In this document: piece by piece, positions 24,470-30,978 of the stretch
How the letters are laid out: the number at the start of each line of letters is the position of its first letter
How positions within the stretch are numbered: the first letter of the stretch is position 1
Assembly (NCBI GenBank): GCA_905234475.1
Contig: CAJOHX010000014.1
Location: 1 to 45,223 of the forward strand
DNA length: 45,223 bases
Direction: 5' to 3'
Source: an uncultured Bacteroidales bacterium
GTDB taxonomy: Bacteria > Bacteroidota > Bacteroidia > Bacteroidales > UBA932
Program-made: the position numbers and the translations under genes
The notes under the pieces: model-generated
Seen by the model: the letters and a program-made list of their open reading frames with translations, nothing else
The model's database searches: none
What the model was told of the DNA's origin: nothing

Positions 24470-24930
24470 ACTTTTTTTGATTTCGAGCGAAGTCGAGAAA
24501 TCTCTTTCCGGCGGCAGGGGCAGAGCTGCGCCTCCCCTTTGCTTGCAGGCAGCTGCTGCCTTGGATGTTAGCTTCGCTCATCCCTCCCAACGTCTCCTGC
24601 GTCATTGCTTCGCAATAACTTGTATCCGTCGGGCCCCTCCCTCTAACGATGCCGAGGGTGGCACGCATCCACTGGCAGCACTGCCTGTCGCGCTACGGGA
24701 GTCGGCGCAATCTCGTTTATCCAAAAAAACACCCCATTTTTAGGACAAAGTCCTATTCCCCAGTGAGCTCGGTTCCGAAAAGGGCGTAATTTGGCGCCGA
24801 TACCGGTTTTGGAAGCAAGGTCGGCACCGATTTCGGCCTCTATCGGTACCACCCCTGCCTGCGCACCCCGGGGTTGGATCGATTTAGCCCCATTTCGATG
24901 CCGGGCTGTGAGGCCCGGTATGTTTCTCGC
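24470..24930. other. Intergenic stretch without a convincing gene
   Basis: No reading frame here resembles a protein; the open frames are low-complexity translations on both strands. Visible structure: short self-complementary pieces such as GGCAG/CTGCC around 24510-24570, related short segments GGCGCCGAT and GGCACCGAT about 30 bp apart (24794-24830), and the perfect hairpin CCGGGC-TGTGAG-GCCCGG at 24901-24918. The stretch may be a decayed or dispersed repeat; copy number elsewhere in the genome cannot be judged from this window. Confidence 0.4.
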
Positions 24931-24937
24931 GAAGAAA

Positions 24938-24965
24938 GAAGCCACTCCAACCAAGGAGTGGCTTC
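24938..24965 (-). terminator. Terminator downstream of the small-protein gene
   Basis: GAAGCCACTCC and GGAGTGGCTTC form a perfect 11-bp stem around a 6-base loop. On the minus strand it is followed by TTTCTTC, and it lies 68 bases after the stop of the small gene at 25033, which supports transcription of that locus on the minus strand. Confidence 0.65.
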
Positions 24966-25032
24966 CGGGGAGGGGCCCCCTAAGACGGACGAACGGAGAA
25001 GCACCAGTTACGAGAACCGGACAAGACTCAAA

Positions 25033-25170
25033 CTATTGCCGATAGTGGCGCCAGTGAGCCTTCACAAATTCTGTTTTACCGTTTCGGACACGTTTGTAAG
25101 CGTGGATACGAACACGTCTGACACTTGTACCTTGTACAGATATGCCAGCAAGAATTCTGATAACAAGCAT
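25033..25170 (-). CDS. Candidate small basic protein (45 residues)
   Basis: A short minus-strand frame from ATG 25170. Its second half is strongly basic and looks protein-like: RRVRIHAYKRVRNGKTEFVK then AHWRHYRQ; I have the impression of short Bacteroidota proteins with the pattern R-x-R-N-G-K-T-E-x-V-x-A-H, but cannot confirm a family. The in-frame extension to 25245 would begin inside a terminator hairpin, so the shorter start is preferred. Upstream lie a promoter (25321-25351), a two-hairpin RNA and its terminator; downstream lies the terminator at 24938. Two 10-11-base segments around the start codon are complementary to the upstream RNA, which suggests RNA-based control. Confidence 0.5.
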   Translation of the reverse strand: MLVIRILAGISVQGTSVRRVRIHAYKRVRNGKTEFVKAHWRHYRQ

Positions 25171-25230
25171 ATAGAACAATAATAATAGGTGGGAATCCTG
25201 TGGGAAGAGTACAACGCCCGTCCTTAGATA

Positions 25231-25315
25231 GAAAAAGAGCGCCACGCCTTCCCAGGTTTGGCGCTCTCCATAGTTTGCTTGTTATCATTGCCACCTTTGT
25301 TGGCAATTATTGTTC
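25231..25315 (-). ncRNA. Candidate small RNA or attenuating leader with two hairpins
   Basis: Downstream of a full promoter the minus strand shows hairpin 1 (ATTGCCA/TGGCAAT, 25287-25307, 7 bp) and hairpin 2 (AGAGCGCCA/TGGCGCTCT, 25236-25267, 9 bp with a 14-base loop) followed by TTTTT, which is a good intrinsic terminator. The product would be about 85 bases. Hairpin 1 is flanked by AGAACAATAAT and GATAACAAGC, each the perfect reverse complement of a segment at the start of the small gene at 25170. A 15-codon frame beginning ATGGAGAGC also exists in the RNA. It may be a stand-alone sRNA or the attenuator of the small gene. Confidence 0.6.
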
Positions 25316-25320
25316 TGTTG

Positions 25321-25351
25321 CAAAGATACGGACTTTCTCGAGAAAACCAAA
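25321..25351 (-). promoter_or_regulatory. Promoter of the small RNA / small-protein locus
   Basis: On the minus strand TTTG (25348-25351) and TATCTTTG (25321-25328) are separated by exactly 19 bp, a complete match to the Bacteroidota housekeeping promoter. No gene other than the candidate RNA and small ORF lies downstream. Confidence 0.78.
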
Positions 25352-25480
25352 TAGGTTGCTCCACCATCCTGCGCAACATTTGCGACAAAGACTATCGCAA
25401 CTCCAGCATCATCCCCACCTGTCCCGCCCATTGATTGGAACGTGACATATTCAGTGTTTTCTTTTTTGCGACTCTTTTTG

Positions 25481-25488
25481 TAAATTTG
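25481..25488 (+). promoter_or_regulatory. -7 box upstream of the large lipoprotein gene
   Basis: TAAATTTG matches TAnnTTTG and lies 41 bases before ATG 25530. The sequence 19 bp upstream is TTTC, one base off the -33 consensus. Confidence 0.5.
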
Positions 25489-25529
25489 CAAGAACTATCC
25501 CGCTGATTATAACAAGTATAGGCAATAAT

Positions 25530-27365
25530 ATGAAGGGATTATTCCTTTTAGCACTGACTATTTTGGCTCTTGCTTGTACAAAAGACCCTAATGGGGAAAA
25601 TGGCAAACCGAAAGACCGTAGCATTCATGGATATGCCCAGAAAGGCCAGTTTGTGAAAGGTTCTCAGGTAACGGCATTCGCTATTGGCAAAGATTTAATT
25701 GCCACTGGCGAGAGTTTCCCGGCCAATATATCTGATGACCTTGGTGCATTCAGCATCTCTGGTAAGACAGGGTCTCCTTACCTTGAGCTTCGTGCGGAAG
25801 GTTACTATTTCAATGAGATTGAGGGCGCAGTTTCATCAAGTCCGCTCTATCTGGAGGCGTTTGTAAAGTCAAGTGATGCAACAGCTAATGTCAACCTTAT
25901 GACAACGGCCATACGTCCCCGTATCAAGAAATACCTTAAGGATGGTAAGGATTATGACGAGGCTTTGTTTATGGCGCAGTCCGATTTTCTCATGGCCATG
26001 GATTTCCCTTGGATTTCCGTCAATTTTGACGATATGGATATCACGGGAACCAAGGATGAAGATGCACTTCTTCTTGCGTTTGCCTGCTTGATGCAGAGCG
26101 GCCGTACCGCAGCAGAAGTTACTACCCTTATCCAGGAAGTGGCATCCGATCTGGAGTCCAAGGGTACTATCAGCCCTACCGTTCTTGAGAAGGTTAAATC
26201 AAGGGCGGAGAATGTCAATCCATTTGCTGTGATTGAGAATCTGGCCAAATACTATAAGGAGAAAGGACTCTCTGTTAATTCCGTTCCTGCTTTTTGGAAG
26301 TATATCGACAAACGCTATAATGCTCCATTCTTGATTGTCGATTATCAGAATTTCCCGTTCTATCCAAATCCCGGCAATGTTGTCTCAAGTCCTTATAAGC
26401 CTGCAGATGCAATTGTGAGTGGGATGAATGTTCTGGCGTCTATCGACTTTACGGTAGAAGTAGATGTTGAGGGCGCGACGACAAGTAAAGAACAGATCCT
26501 TGGCCCAGCTTACCATATCTCATTCCAGATACCAGCCAATGAAGGAGACACCGATCGCACAGTCAATGTCATTTTCAAAGATGCCACGGGAAAGGTATTG
26601 GATCAACGCGAGTATGAACAGGGCGCAAATGTGCAGTATATTATCATTCCCGAAGGTGGAGGCACGAAGTCTGATATCACAATCTCAGATGGAACCGAAA
26701 ACAGTCCTTTCAAGGAGGGGGTGGAGATTTCTGTGAATGGTAAAGCATATAAACTACAACGCTTTAGCAACTTCTATAACGCCCTTGGTGTTGCAGTTCC
26801 TAAAGAGCAGTCATATATCGTGACTTACCCAGTCGGGAAAGTCTCTGCCGGCGAGCATATTATCCGCGCAAAGACAACCGTCAATGCAAATCAAACCACG
26901 TCTCAAGAGATGTACTATTATGGAGCCCTGGCTTCTTATGATGGGATGGATATTGGGAATCCTGCTCAGGTAAGAATGATGCCTTGTTTTGCTTTGATTA
27001 GGTTCAAGCCTCACGAGGCAATTAAGCATATTGAAGTTGGCCCCGCAGATGGTAATCAATTCTTTTCCGGTACGGCATCTTTCGTTGTTTACAAAAACGA
27101 TGTGAATTATTTCCCGGATGTAAATCCAAATATTGCTTTTGATTCAGGCGCATCGCAGATCATTACCATCGACAACCCCAACTCAGAAGAATATGTCTCC
27201 TGCGTCACATTCCCTCAGCCTCTTAATCAGGGCTTGCAAATCAAGTACAGATTTGAGGTTAACGGTGTTTCCACAGAGAATTCGGCCACAATCAGCAACC
27301 TGACAGAGCTTAATGCTGGATATCTATATACATTCAAGCTCGATCCCGACAAAGTGCAGTGGTAA
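25530..27365 (+). CDS. Large surface lipoprotein of unknown function
   Basis: A 611-residue protein with lipoprotein signal KGLFLLALTILALAC, Cys at residue 16. Residues about 32-110 look like a regulatory-type beta sandwich (HGYAQKGQFVKGSQVTAFAI, DDLGAFSISGKTGSPYLELR); residues about 120-290 are helical; residues about 300-611 contain beta-rich segments such as HISFQIPANEGDTDRTVNVI and a C-terminal half with LIRFKPHEAIKHIEVGP and ISNLTELNAGYLYTFKL, the latter resembling fimbrillin-like or cell-surface domains. I do not recognise the full architecture. The coding sequence is visibly AT-richer than the flanking genes, a sign of transfer. It ends at the terminator at 27393. Confidence 0.75.
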   Translation: MKGLFLLALTILALACTKDPNGENGKPKDRSIHGYAQKGQFVKGSQVTAFAIGKDLIATGESFPANISDDLGAFSISGKTGSPYLELRAEGYYFNEIEGAVSSSPLYLEAFVKSSDATANVNLMTTAIRPRIKKYLKDGKDYDEALFMAQSDFLMAMDFPWISVNFDDMDITGTKDEDALLLAFACLMQSGRTAAEVTTLIQEVASDLESKGTISPTVLEKVKSRAENVNPFAVIENLAKYYKEKGLSVNSVPAFWKYIDKRYNAPFLIVDYQNFPFYPNPGNVVSSPYKPADAIVSGMNVLASIDFTVEVDVEGATTSKEQILGPAYHISFQIPANEGDTDRTVNVIFKDATGKVLDQREYEQGANVQYIIIPEGGGTKSDITISDGTENSPFKEGVEISVNGKAYKLQRFSNFYNALGVAVPKEQSYIVTYPVGKVSAGEHIIRAKTTVNANQTTSQEMYYYGALASYDGMDIGNPAQVRMMPCFALIRFKPHEAIKHIEVGPADGNQFFSGTASFVVYKNDVNYFPDVNPNIAFDSGASQIITIDNPNSEEYVSCVTFPQPLNQGLQIKYRFEVNGVSTENSATISNLTELNAGYLYTFKLDPDKVQW

Positions 27366-27392
27366 AATATCCATAGCGAAGTGTAATACTTA

Positions 27393-27425
27393 AGCGGAGC
27401 CTTGAACAAAGCTCCGCTATTTTTG
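27393..27425 (+). terminator. Intrinsic terminator after the lipoprotein gene
   Basis: AGCGGAGC (27393-27400) pairs perfectly with GCTCCGCT (27411-27418) around a 10-base loop and is followed by ATTTTTGT. Confidence 0.85.
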
Positions 27426-27508
27426 TATCGGGCGTGTCGCTTGTATTATGGCCGATGCAACTGATACAGCACTTTTTCGAATCCTTTAACATCTTTTAAC
27501 AAATTCCG

Positions 27509-27540
27509 TTTGGTGGTCTCAAAAGGACAGCCTATCTTTG
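27509..27540 (+). promoter_or_regulatory. Promoter of the Sel1/deiminase-like operon
   Basis: TTTG (27509-27512) and TATCTTTG (27533-27540) are separated by 20 bp. The leader to ATG 27591 is about 45 bases and AT-rich. Confidence 0.75.
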
Positions 27541-27590
27541 CCGCTAGTTTACATAACATGCTGATCATTAAATAATTAAATACAATTATT

Positions 27591-28358
27591 ATGAAAAAGC
27601 CAGCTATTATTGATCCAACAATTGAAGTAAGAATTTATTCCCATGCCATGCTGACCCCGCCGCACAAAGTGGCGGAATTCAACCAAGACAAAGAGACTGA
27701 GATTCTCTATGCTCGAGCGATGGAACTGATTTCTGATGGCAAGCCTCTGGTGGGGAAGGAATATCTGGAAGTGGCCTATGATTTGGGGAGTTACAAAGCG
27801 GGGAAGACCCTTGCATATGGTCTATCTGCAGGGTGGTTTGGTGAACGTGATTACAAGGCACATCTCATTATACTCTGGAACTTGGTGGAGAGAGGCTATC
27901 TTGGCGCCATGAATGATATCGGCTTTGCCTGTATGCACGGGTTAGGGCTCAAGAAGAGCATGCGCTGGGCCATCTACTGGTTTGAGAAAAGCGCCCAGGG
28001 AGGATGCCCTGATGCAATGGGAAATCTGGCCGACATTTATCTGTTCAGTAATGATAAGCACCAGAACATCGAGCGAGGCCTACTCTATGCCTTTATGGGG
28101 GCCGACCTTGACAATGAGATGGTCATGAACGAACTCGGTCTTTGCTACGAGGACGGGATTGGCATGCCCATTGACTACGTGAATGCCTTCAAATGGTTCT
28201 CAAAGGCAGTTGAAAACAAAGCCGGCGCCTGTGCGGAGCACAATCTGGCCCTCTGCTACAGACGAGGCAGGGGCACACCGGTCGATAAGGAGAAAGCGAA
28301 AGAGCTGGAGGCGCTGGCAGTAGAACATGGATTACCCAAGGAGACAAAGGAGAAGTAA
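27591..28358 (+). CDS. Sel1-like repeat protein
   Basis: A 255-residue protein without signal peptide, composed of Sel1-type (SLR/TPR-like) helical repeats: GYLGAMNDIGFACMHGLGLK, WAIYWFEKSAQGGCPDAMGN, MVMNELGLCYEDGIGMPIDY, AFKWFSKAVENKAGACAEHN and LALCYRRGRGTPVDKEKAKE. Such repeats mediate protein-protein contacts. It starts an operon of three cytoplasmic proteins: the deiminase-like gene follows after one base. Composition is AT-rich relative to the flanks, as in the next two genes. It may act as scaffold or sensor for the enzymes encoded downstream (inference). Confidence 0.85.
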   Translation: MKKPAIIDPTIEVRIYSHAMLTPPHKVAEFNQDKETEILYARAMELISDGKPLVGKEYLEVAYDLGSYKAGKTLAYGLSAGWFGERDYKAHLIILWNLVERGYLGAMNDIGFACMHGLGLKKSMRWAIYWFEKSAQGGCPDAMGNLADIYLFSNDKHQNIERGLLYAFMGADLDNEMVMNELGLCYEDGIGMPIDYVNAFKWFSKAVENKAGACAEHNLALCYRRGRGTPVDKEKAKELEALAVEHGLPKETKEK

Positions 28359-28359
28359 T

Positions 28360-29226
28360 ATGATTCAAGACTATCAAACCAACATGGTCTATCTGGCACG
28401 TGGCCTCAGCCACTACGTGCCAGTCTGTAGGAATCTGCTCGAGGCTTTGCATCAGGAGCAGATTCATGCCGAATTCCTGCCCTACACATCATCCTACAAG
28501 CACGTATGGGCACGTGACTATATGCCTATCCAACTTGAAAAGACCCTTGTCTTCTACCAGACATATTGGCCCGATTATCTGGAGGGCTATGATGATTACA
28601 TCCCGAACGTTCATGGGATTATTGACGAATTACACCTCGGCCGAATCCCGGTGGACTTTATACTGGACGGCGGCAATGTGGTCAAATGTGGGAACAAGGT
28701 CATTATGACTGACAAGATCTTCAAGGAGAATGACTGGATGGAGAGGAAAGAGCTGCTATCAACACTGGAGGACTATCTGCAAGTCCAGATTGTCATCATA
28801 CCCTGGGACCGCTACGAAATATACGGTCATTCTGATGGGATGGTGCAGTGGATTAACGGGAATCGAGTCCTGATGAACAATTATATCAATACAGACCCGG
28901 CCTTCCGAAAAAAGCTGCTTGAAGCCCTTACACCGCACTTCATAGTTGAGGAATTGGAGTTCAACACCCCGAGGCTCAACAAACTGTCATGGGCATACCT
29001 CAATTTCCTTCGCGTAAAAAATTGTATCTTTGTACCTGGCCTGCACACGAAGGAAGACCCGCTGGCCCTGCAGCAGATCCAGCAGTTCTACCTAGATTGC
29101 AAAGTCATCCAGGTACAAGGATGTGAAGAACTGGCCCGTGACGGCGGCGCACTACATTGCGTGACTTGGAATATCCTTGCCGATGTACCTGTTTGGGCCA
29201 AAGAAGAAGCAAGACACCAACGATAA
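28360..29226 (+). CDS. Agmatine/peptidyl-arginine deiminase-superfamily protein
   Basis: A 288-residue protein from ATG 28360; the longer frame from 28327 overlaps the Sel1 gene and is rejected. Family motifs of the PAD_porph/agmatine deiminase group are present in order: WARDYMP (residues 50-56), LDGGN (102-106), GHSDG (156-160, catalytic His-x-Asp) and GGALHCVTW (262-270) with the nucleophile at C267. It is shorter than typical agmatine deiminases (about 350) and lacks a signal peptide, so it acts in the cytoplasm, unlike secreted porphyromonad PAD. The substrate, agmatine, protein arginine or another guanidine, is open. Start and stop overlap or nearly touch both neighbours. Confidence 0.8.
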   Translation: MIQDYQTNMVYLARGLSHYVPVCRNLLEALHQEQIHAEFLPYTSSYKHVWARDYMPIQLEKTLVFYQTYWPDYLEGYDDYIPNVHGIIDELHLGRIPVDFILDGGNVVKCGNKVIMTDKIFKENDWMERKELLSTLEDYLQVQIVIIPWDRYEIYGHSDGMVQWINGNRVLMNNYINTDPAFRKKLLEALTPHFIVEELEFNTPRLNKLSWAYLNFLRVKNCIFVPGLHTKEDPLALQQIQQFYLDCKVIQVQGCEELARDGGALHCVTWNILADVPVWAKEEARHQR

Positions 29227-29981
29227 TGAAGATTAAAGAAATTGATATCAGCGAGCCGCTACGTGTGTGTTTGGGCAATTTTACCGGAGCCAGAGGGAAA
29301 ACACGTGAGGAGCGGGAATGCAGCCTTTCTGAGCCATTTATGGCTCTGGCTCGGAAGATGATCTATGGCGGCTGCATTCGAGTGGGTAAGGAGTATGCAA
29401 TCTTTATCAGTAAAGTTGAATTTTATTATCATGAAGAGGAAGAGGTACCCGGGGATCGGCTTACTGACGATATTGTTTACCACCGCAATGGGAGATTCCG
29501 TAAACGTAAAGTACCGTATTTCCCGATAATGACGTTACATTCTCATTGGTCCGGCTTCGACATTACTTTTGAGAAAGAGGCTGGCCACTATAGGGCATCA
29601 GCCCTGATTCGACAATATGTGGTTCTAGATATTCAAGAGAGACGATTCATTAAGCTGAGAACATCCGGTAAAGAATTAATTGAGTTTAAGCGTAATGAAG
29701 AATACCCTCTGGTTGGCGAAGCCGACTTTCAAGATACCCCTGTAATCGATGACCGTTCCACATACCTTCAGTATTATCTTAACGGTTTCTCGATGGATGG
29801 AGATAACTCGAGAGTGGAATGGTGTGACATAGACAATCCAAAGTACCCTCAAGTAAATAAAGTATCGCGCAAGAATGCCCCGGAGCACGAATGGGGTTTC
29901 ATTTTCAAAAACAAGAAAGAGTATGAGGCATCCGTACTCCGGGCTAAGGAAAACCTGCTTAATCTTATCGACATCGTATAA
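29226..29981 (+). CDS. Unknown protein, possible distant alkyladenine-glycosylase-like fold
   Basis: A 251-residue protein from ATG 29226 (TAATG overlap with the deiminase-like gene). I do not recognise it. The stretch FMALARKMIYGGCIRVGKEY, AIFISKVEFYYHEEEEVPGD, DIVYHRNGR and PIMTLHSHWSGFDITFEKE has the order of elements seen in methylpurine/alkyladenine DNA glycosylases (L-A-R...G, then V-E-x-x-Y, then H-x-x-G-R), with E in KVEFYY at the place of the catalytic Glu. The similarity is weak and noted by eye only. Very tight coupling indicates functional linkage with the deiminase-like and Sel1 proteins. Confidence 0.6.
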   Translation: MKIKEIDISEPLRVCLGNFTGARGKTREERECSLSEPFMALARKMIYGGCIRVGKEYAIFISKVEFYYHEEEEVPGDRLTDDIVYHRNGRFRKRKVPYFPIMTLHSHWSGFDITFEKEAGHYRASALIRQYVVLDIQERRFIKLRTSGKELIEFKRNEEYPLVGEADFQDTPVIDDRSTYLQYYLNGFSMDGDNSRVEWCDIDNPKYPQVNKVSRKNAPEHEWGFIFKNKKEYEASVLRAKENLLNLIDIV

Positions 29982-30069
29982 ACCCGCCCACAATGGGCCG
30001 GAATGCAGGACGCCGAAGGCGGCCGAATGGAGTTCCGCCCGGGAGAGTTTTTGCCAACACGGCTGGGAT

Positions 30070-30948
30070 CTAGAGGATTGGGCGGTGGTGGGTGGAGCGG
30101 GAGGCGCGGAGGGAAGCGAGGATGCGGGGTCGGTCGGCGGGGTCGGTGCAGGCGTCCAGGAAGCGCTCCCAGACGAGCTGGATGGCGGCCGGGGCGGGGT
30201 GGACGAGGTCGTCGGCGTAGAAGCGGTAGTCGCGGAGTTCGTCCAGGAGGATTTCGTAAGCCGGGAAGTAGGAGGTGCGGGGAGATTCCGGGTCAAGCCC
30301 GGAATGACGAATGACCTGCTCGACGGCCAGGTGCAGGGTGGACTTGGAGACGGTGTTGGCGTGGGCGCCGGCGCCGAGGTGGCGGATGGGGGAGACGGTC
30401 AGGATGAAGCGCTTGTCCGGATGGGCGTCGATGATGCCGCGAAGGAGCCCCGCGCAGGCGTCGACGCCGAGCAGTTCGTGGGAGAATTCGCCCGCGGGGC
30501 GCTTGAGGCAGTTGGCGACGACGGGCGCGCCGGGCCGCTCCAGCGCACGCCAGACCCATGCCGTGCCGAGGGTGAGGATCACGTACGTGCATGCGTGCCA
30601 GCGCGCCACGTCCTCTTTTAATCGCGCATTCGCGTTCGCGAGGAATTCTTCCGCCGTGGGGCGGGCGAAAGAGGTGTGGTGCGAGAAGCTGCACACGCGT
30701 CCCGCGCCGGCGCCCATCTCCACGCAGTCTTCCTGCGTGAAAGGCGCCGCGCTGTCCAGCCGCGCCACGGCGGCGGCGATGGAGGCGGGGTTGTACAGGG
30801 TGCCGAAAGGGTTGCGGAGCACGTCGAAGCCGGCGTCGGACAGGCGCGCGCCCATCTCGTCGGCAAAGCAGCTGCCCAGCACGCACACGGTGTCCGTGCG
30901 CGCGATTGTTGATAACTTTTCGCAGCCGACTTCGGTGAACAACTTCAT
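30070..30948 (-). CDS. GSCFA domain protein
   Basis: A 292-residue protein from ATG 30948; the frame continues upstream to 32634 but that part is a shadow of the nucleotidase gene. The naming motif TVCVLGSCFADEMG is near residue 20, followed by NPFGTLYNPASIA, and the C-terminal part has SYFPAYEILLDELRDYRFYA and DLVHPAPAAIQLVWERF. GSCFA proteins are SGNH-hydrolase-like enzymes of unclear substrate. Between KSTLHLAVEQVI and SYFPAYEI sits HSGLDPESPR, encoded by a palindromic element also found at 34514-34534; the extra residues look like an in-frame insertion in a surface loop. Confidence 0.87.
   Translation of the reverse strand: MKLFTEVGCEKLSTIARTDTVCVLGSCFADEMGARLSDAGFDVLRNPFGTLYNPASIAAAVARLDSAAPFTQEDCVEMGAGAGRVCSFSHHTSFARPTAEEFLANANARLKEDVARWHACTYVILTLGTAWVWRALERPGAPVVANCLKRPAGEFSHELLGVDACAGLLRGIIDAHPDKRFILTVSPIRHLGAGAHANTVSKSTLHLAVEQVIRHSGLDPESPRTSYFPAYEILLDELRDYRFYADDLVHPAPAAIQLVWERFLDACTDPADRPRILASLRASRSTHHRPIL
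30284..30310. repeat. Palindromic repeat element, copy 1 (inside GSCFA gene)
   Basis: ATTCCGGG and CCCGGAAT (30285-30292 and 30298-30305) form a perfect 8-bp stem around TCAAG, followed by GACGA. The same core GGGTCAAGCCCGG with flanking GATGACG/AATGACG occurs at 34514-34540. The element is read in frame as part of the GSCFA protein. Confidence 0.75.
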
Positions 30949-30955
30949 ATTCGAT

Positions 30956-30973
30956 GCAAATTTAGTATTTTTG
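30956..30973. promoter_or_regulatory. Divergent -7 boxes for GSCFA and nucleotidase genes
   Basis: On the plus strand TATTTTTG (30966-30973) lies 5 bases before ATG 30979. On the minus strand TAAATTTG lies 8 bases before ATG 30948. Only 30 bases separate the two start codons, so both promoters overlap and at least the plus-strand mRNA would be almost leaderless. Confidence 0.5.
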
Positions 30974-30978
30974 TGCAC

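Noticed and set aside
24477..24743. 88-codon plus-strand frame in the gene-poor stretch
   Set aside because: Low-complexity translation with no start context or promoter box.
24995..25055. tRNA-like sequence (GTTTGAGTC, CCGGTTCTCG) after the small ORF
   Set aside because: No acceptor or anticodon stem can be built; only a fragmentary resemblance to a T arm.
25076..25306. 76-codon minus-strand frame overlapping the candidate RNA
   Set aside because: It runs through both hairpins and the terminator and has no protein-like composition; the 45-codon frame fits the locus better.
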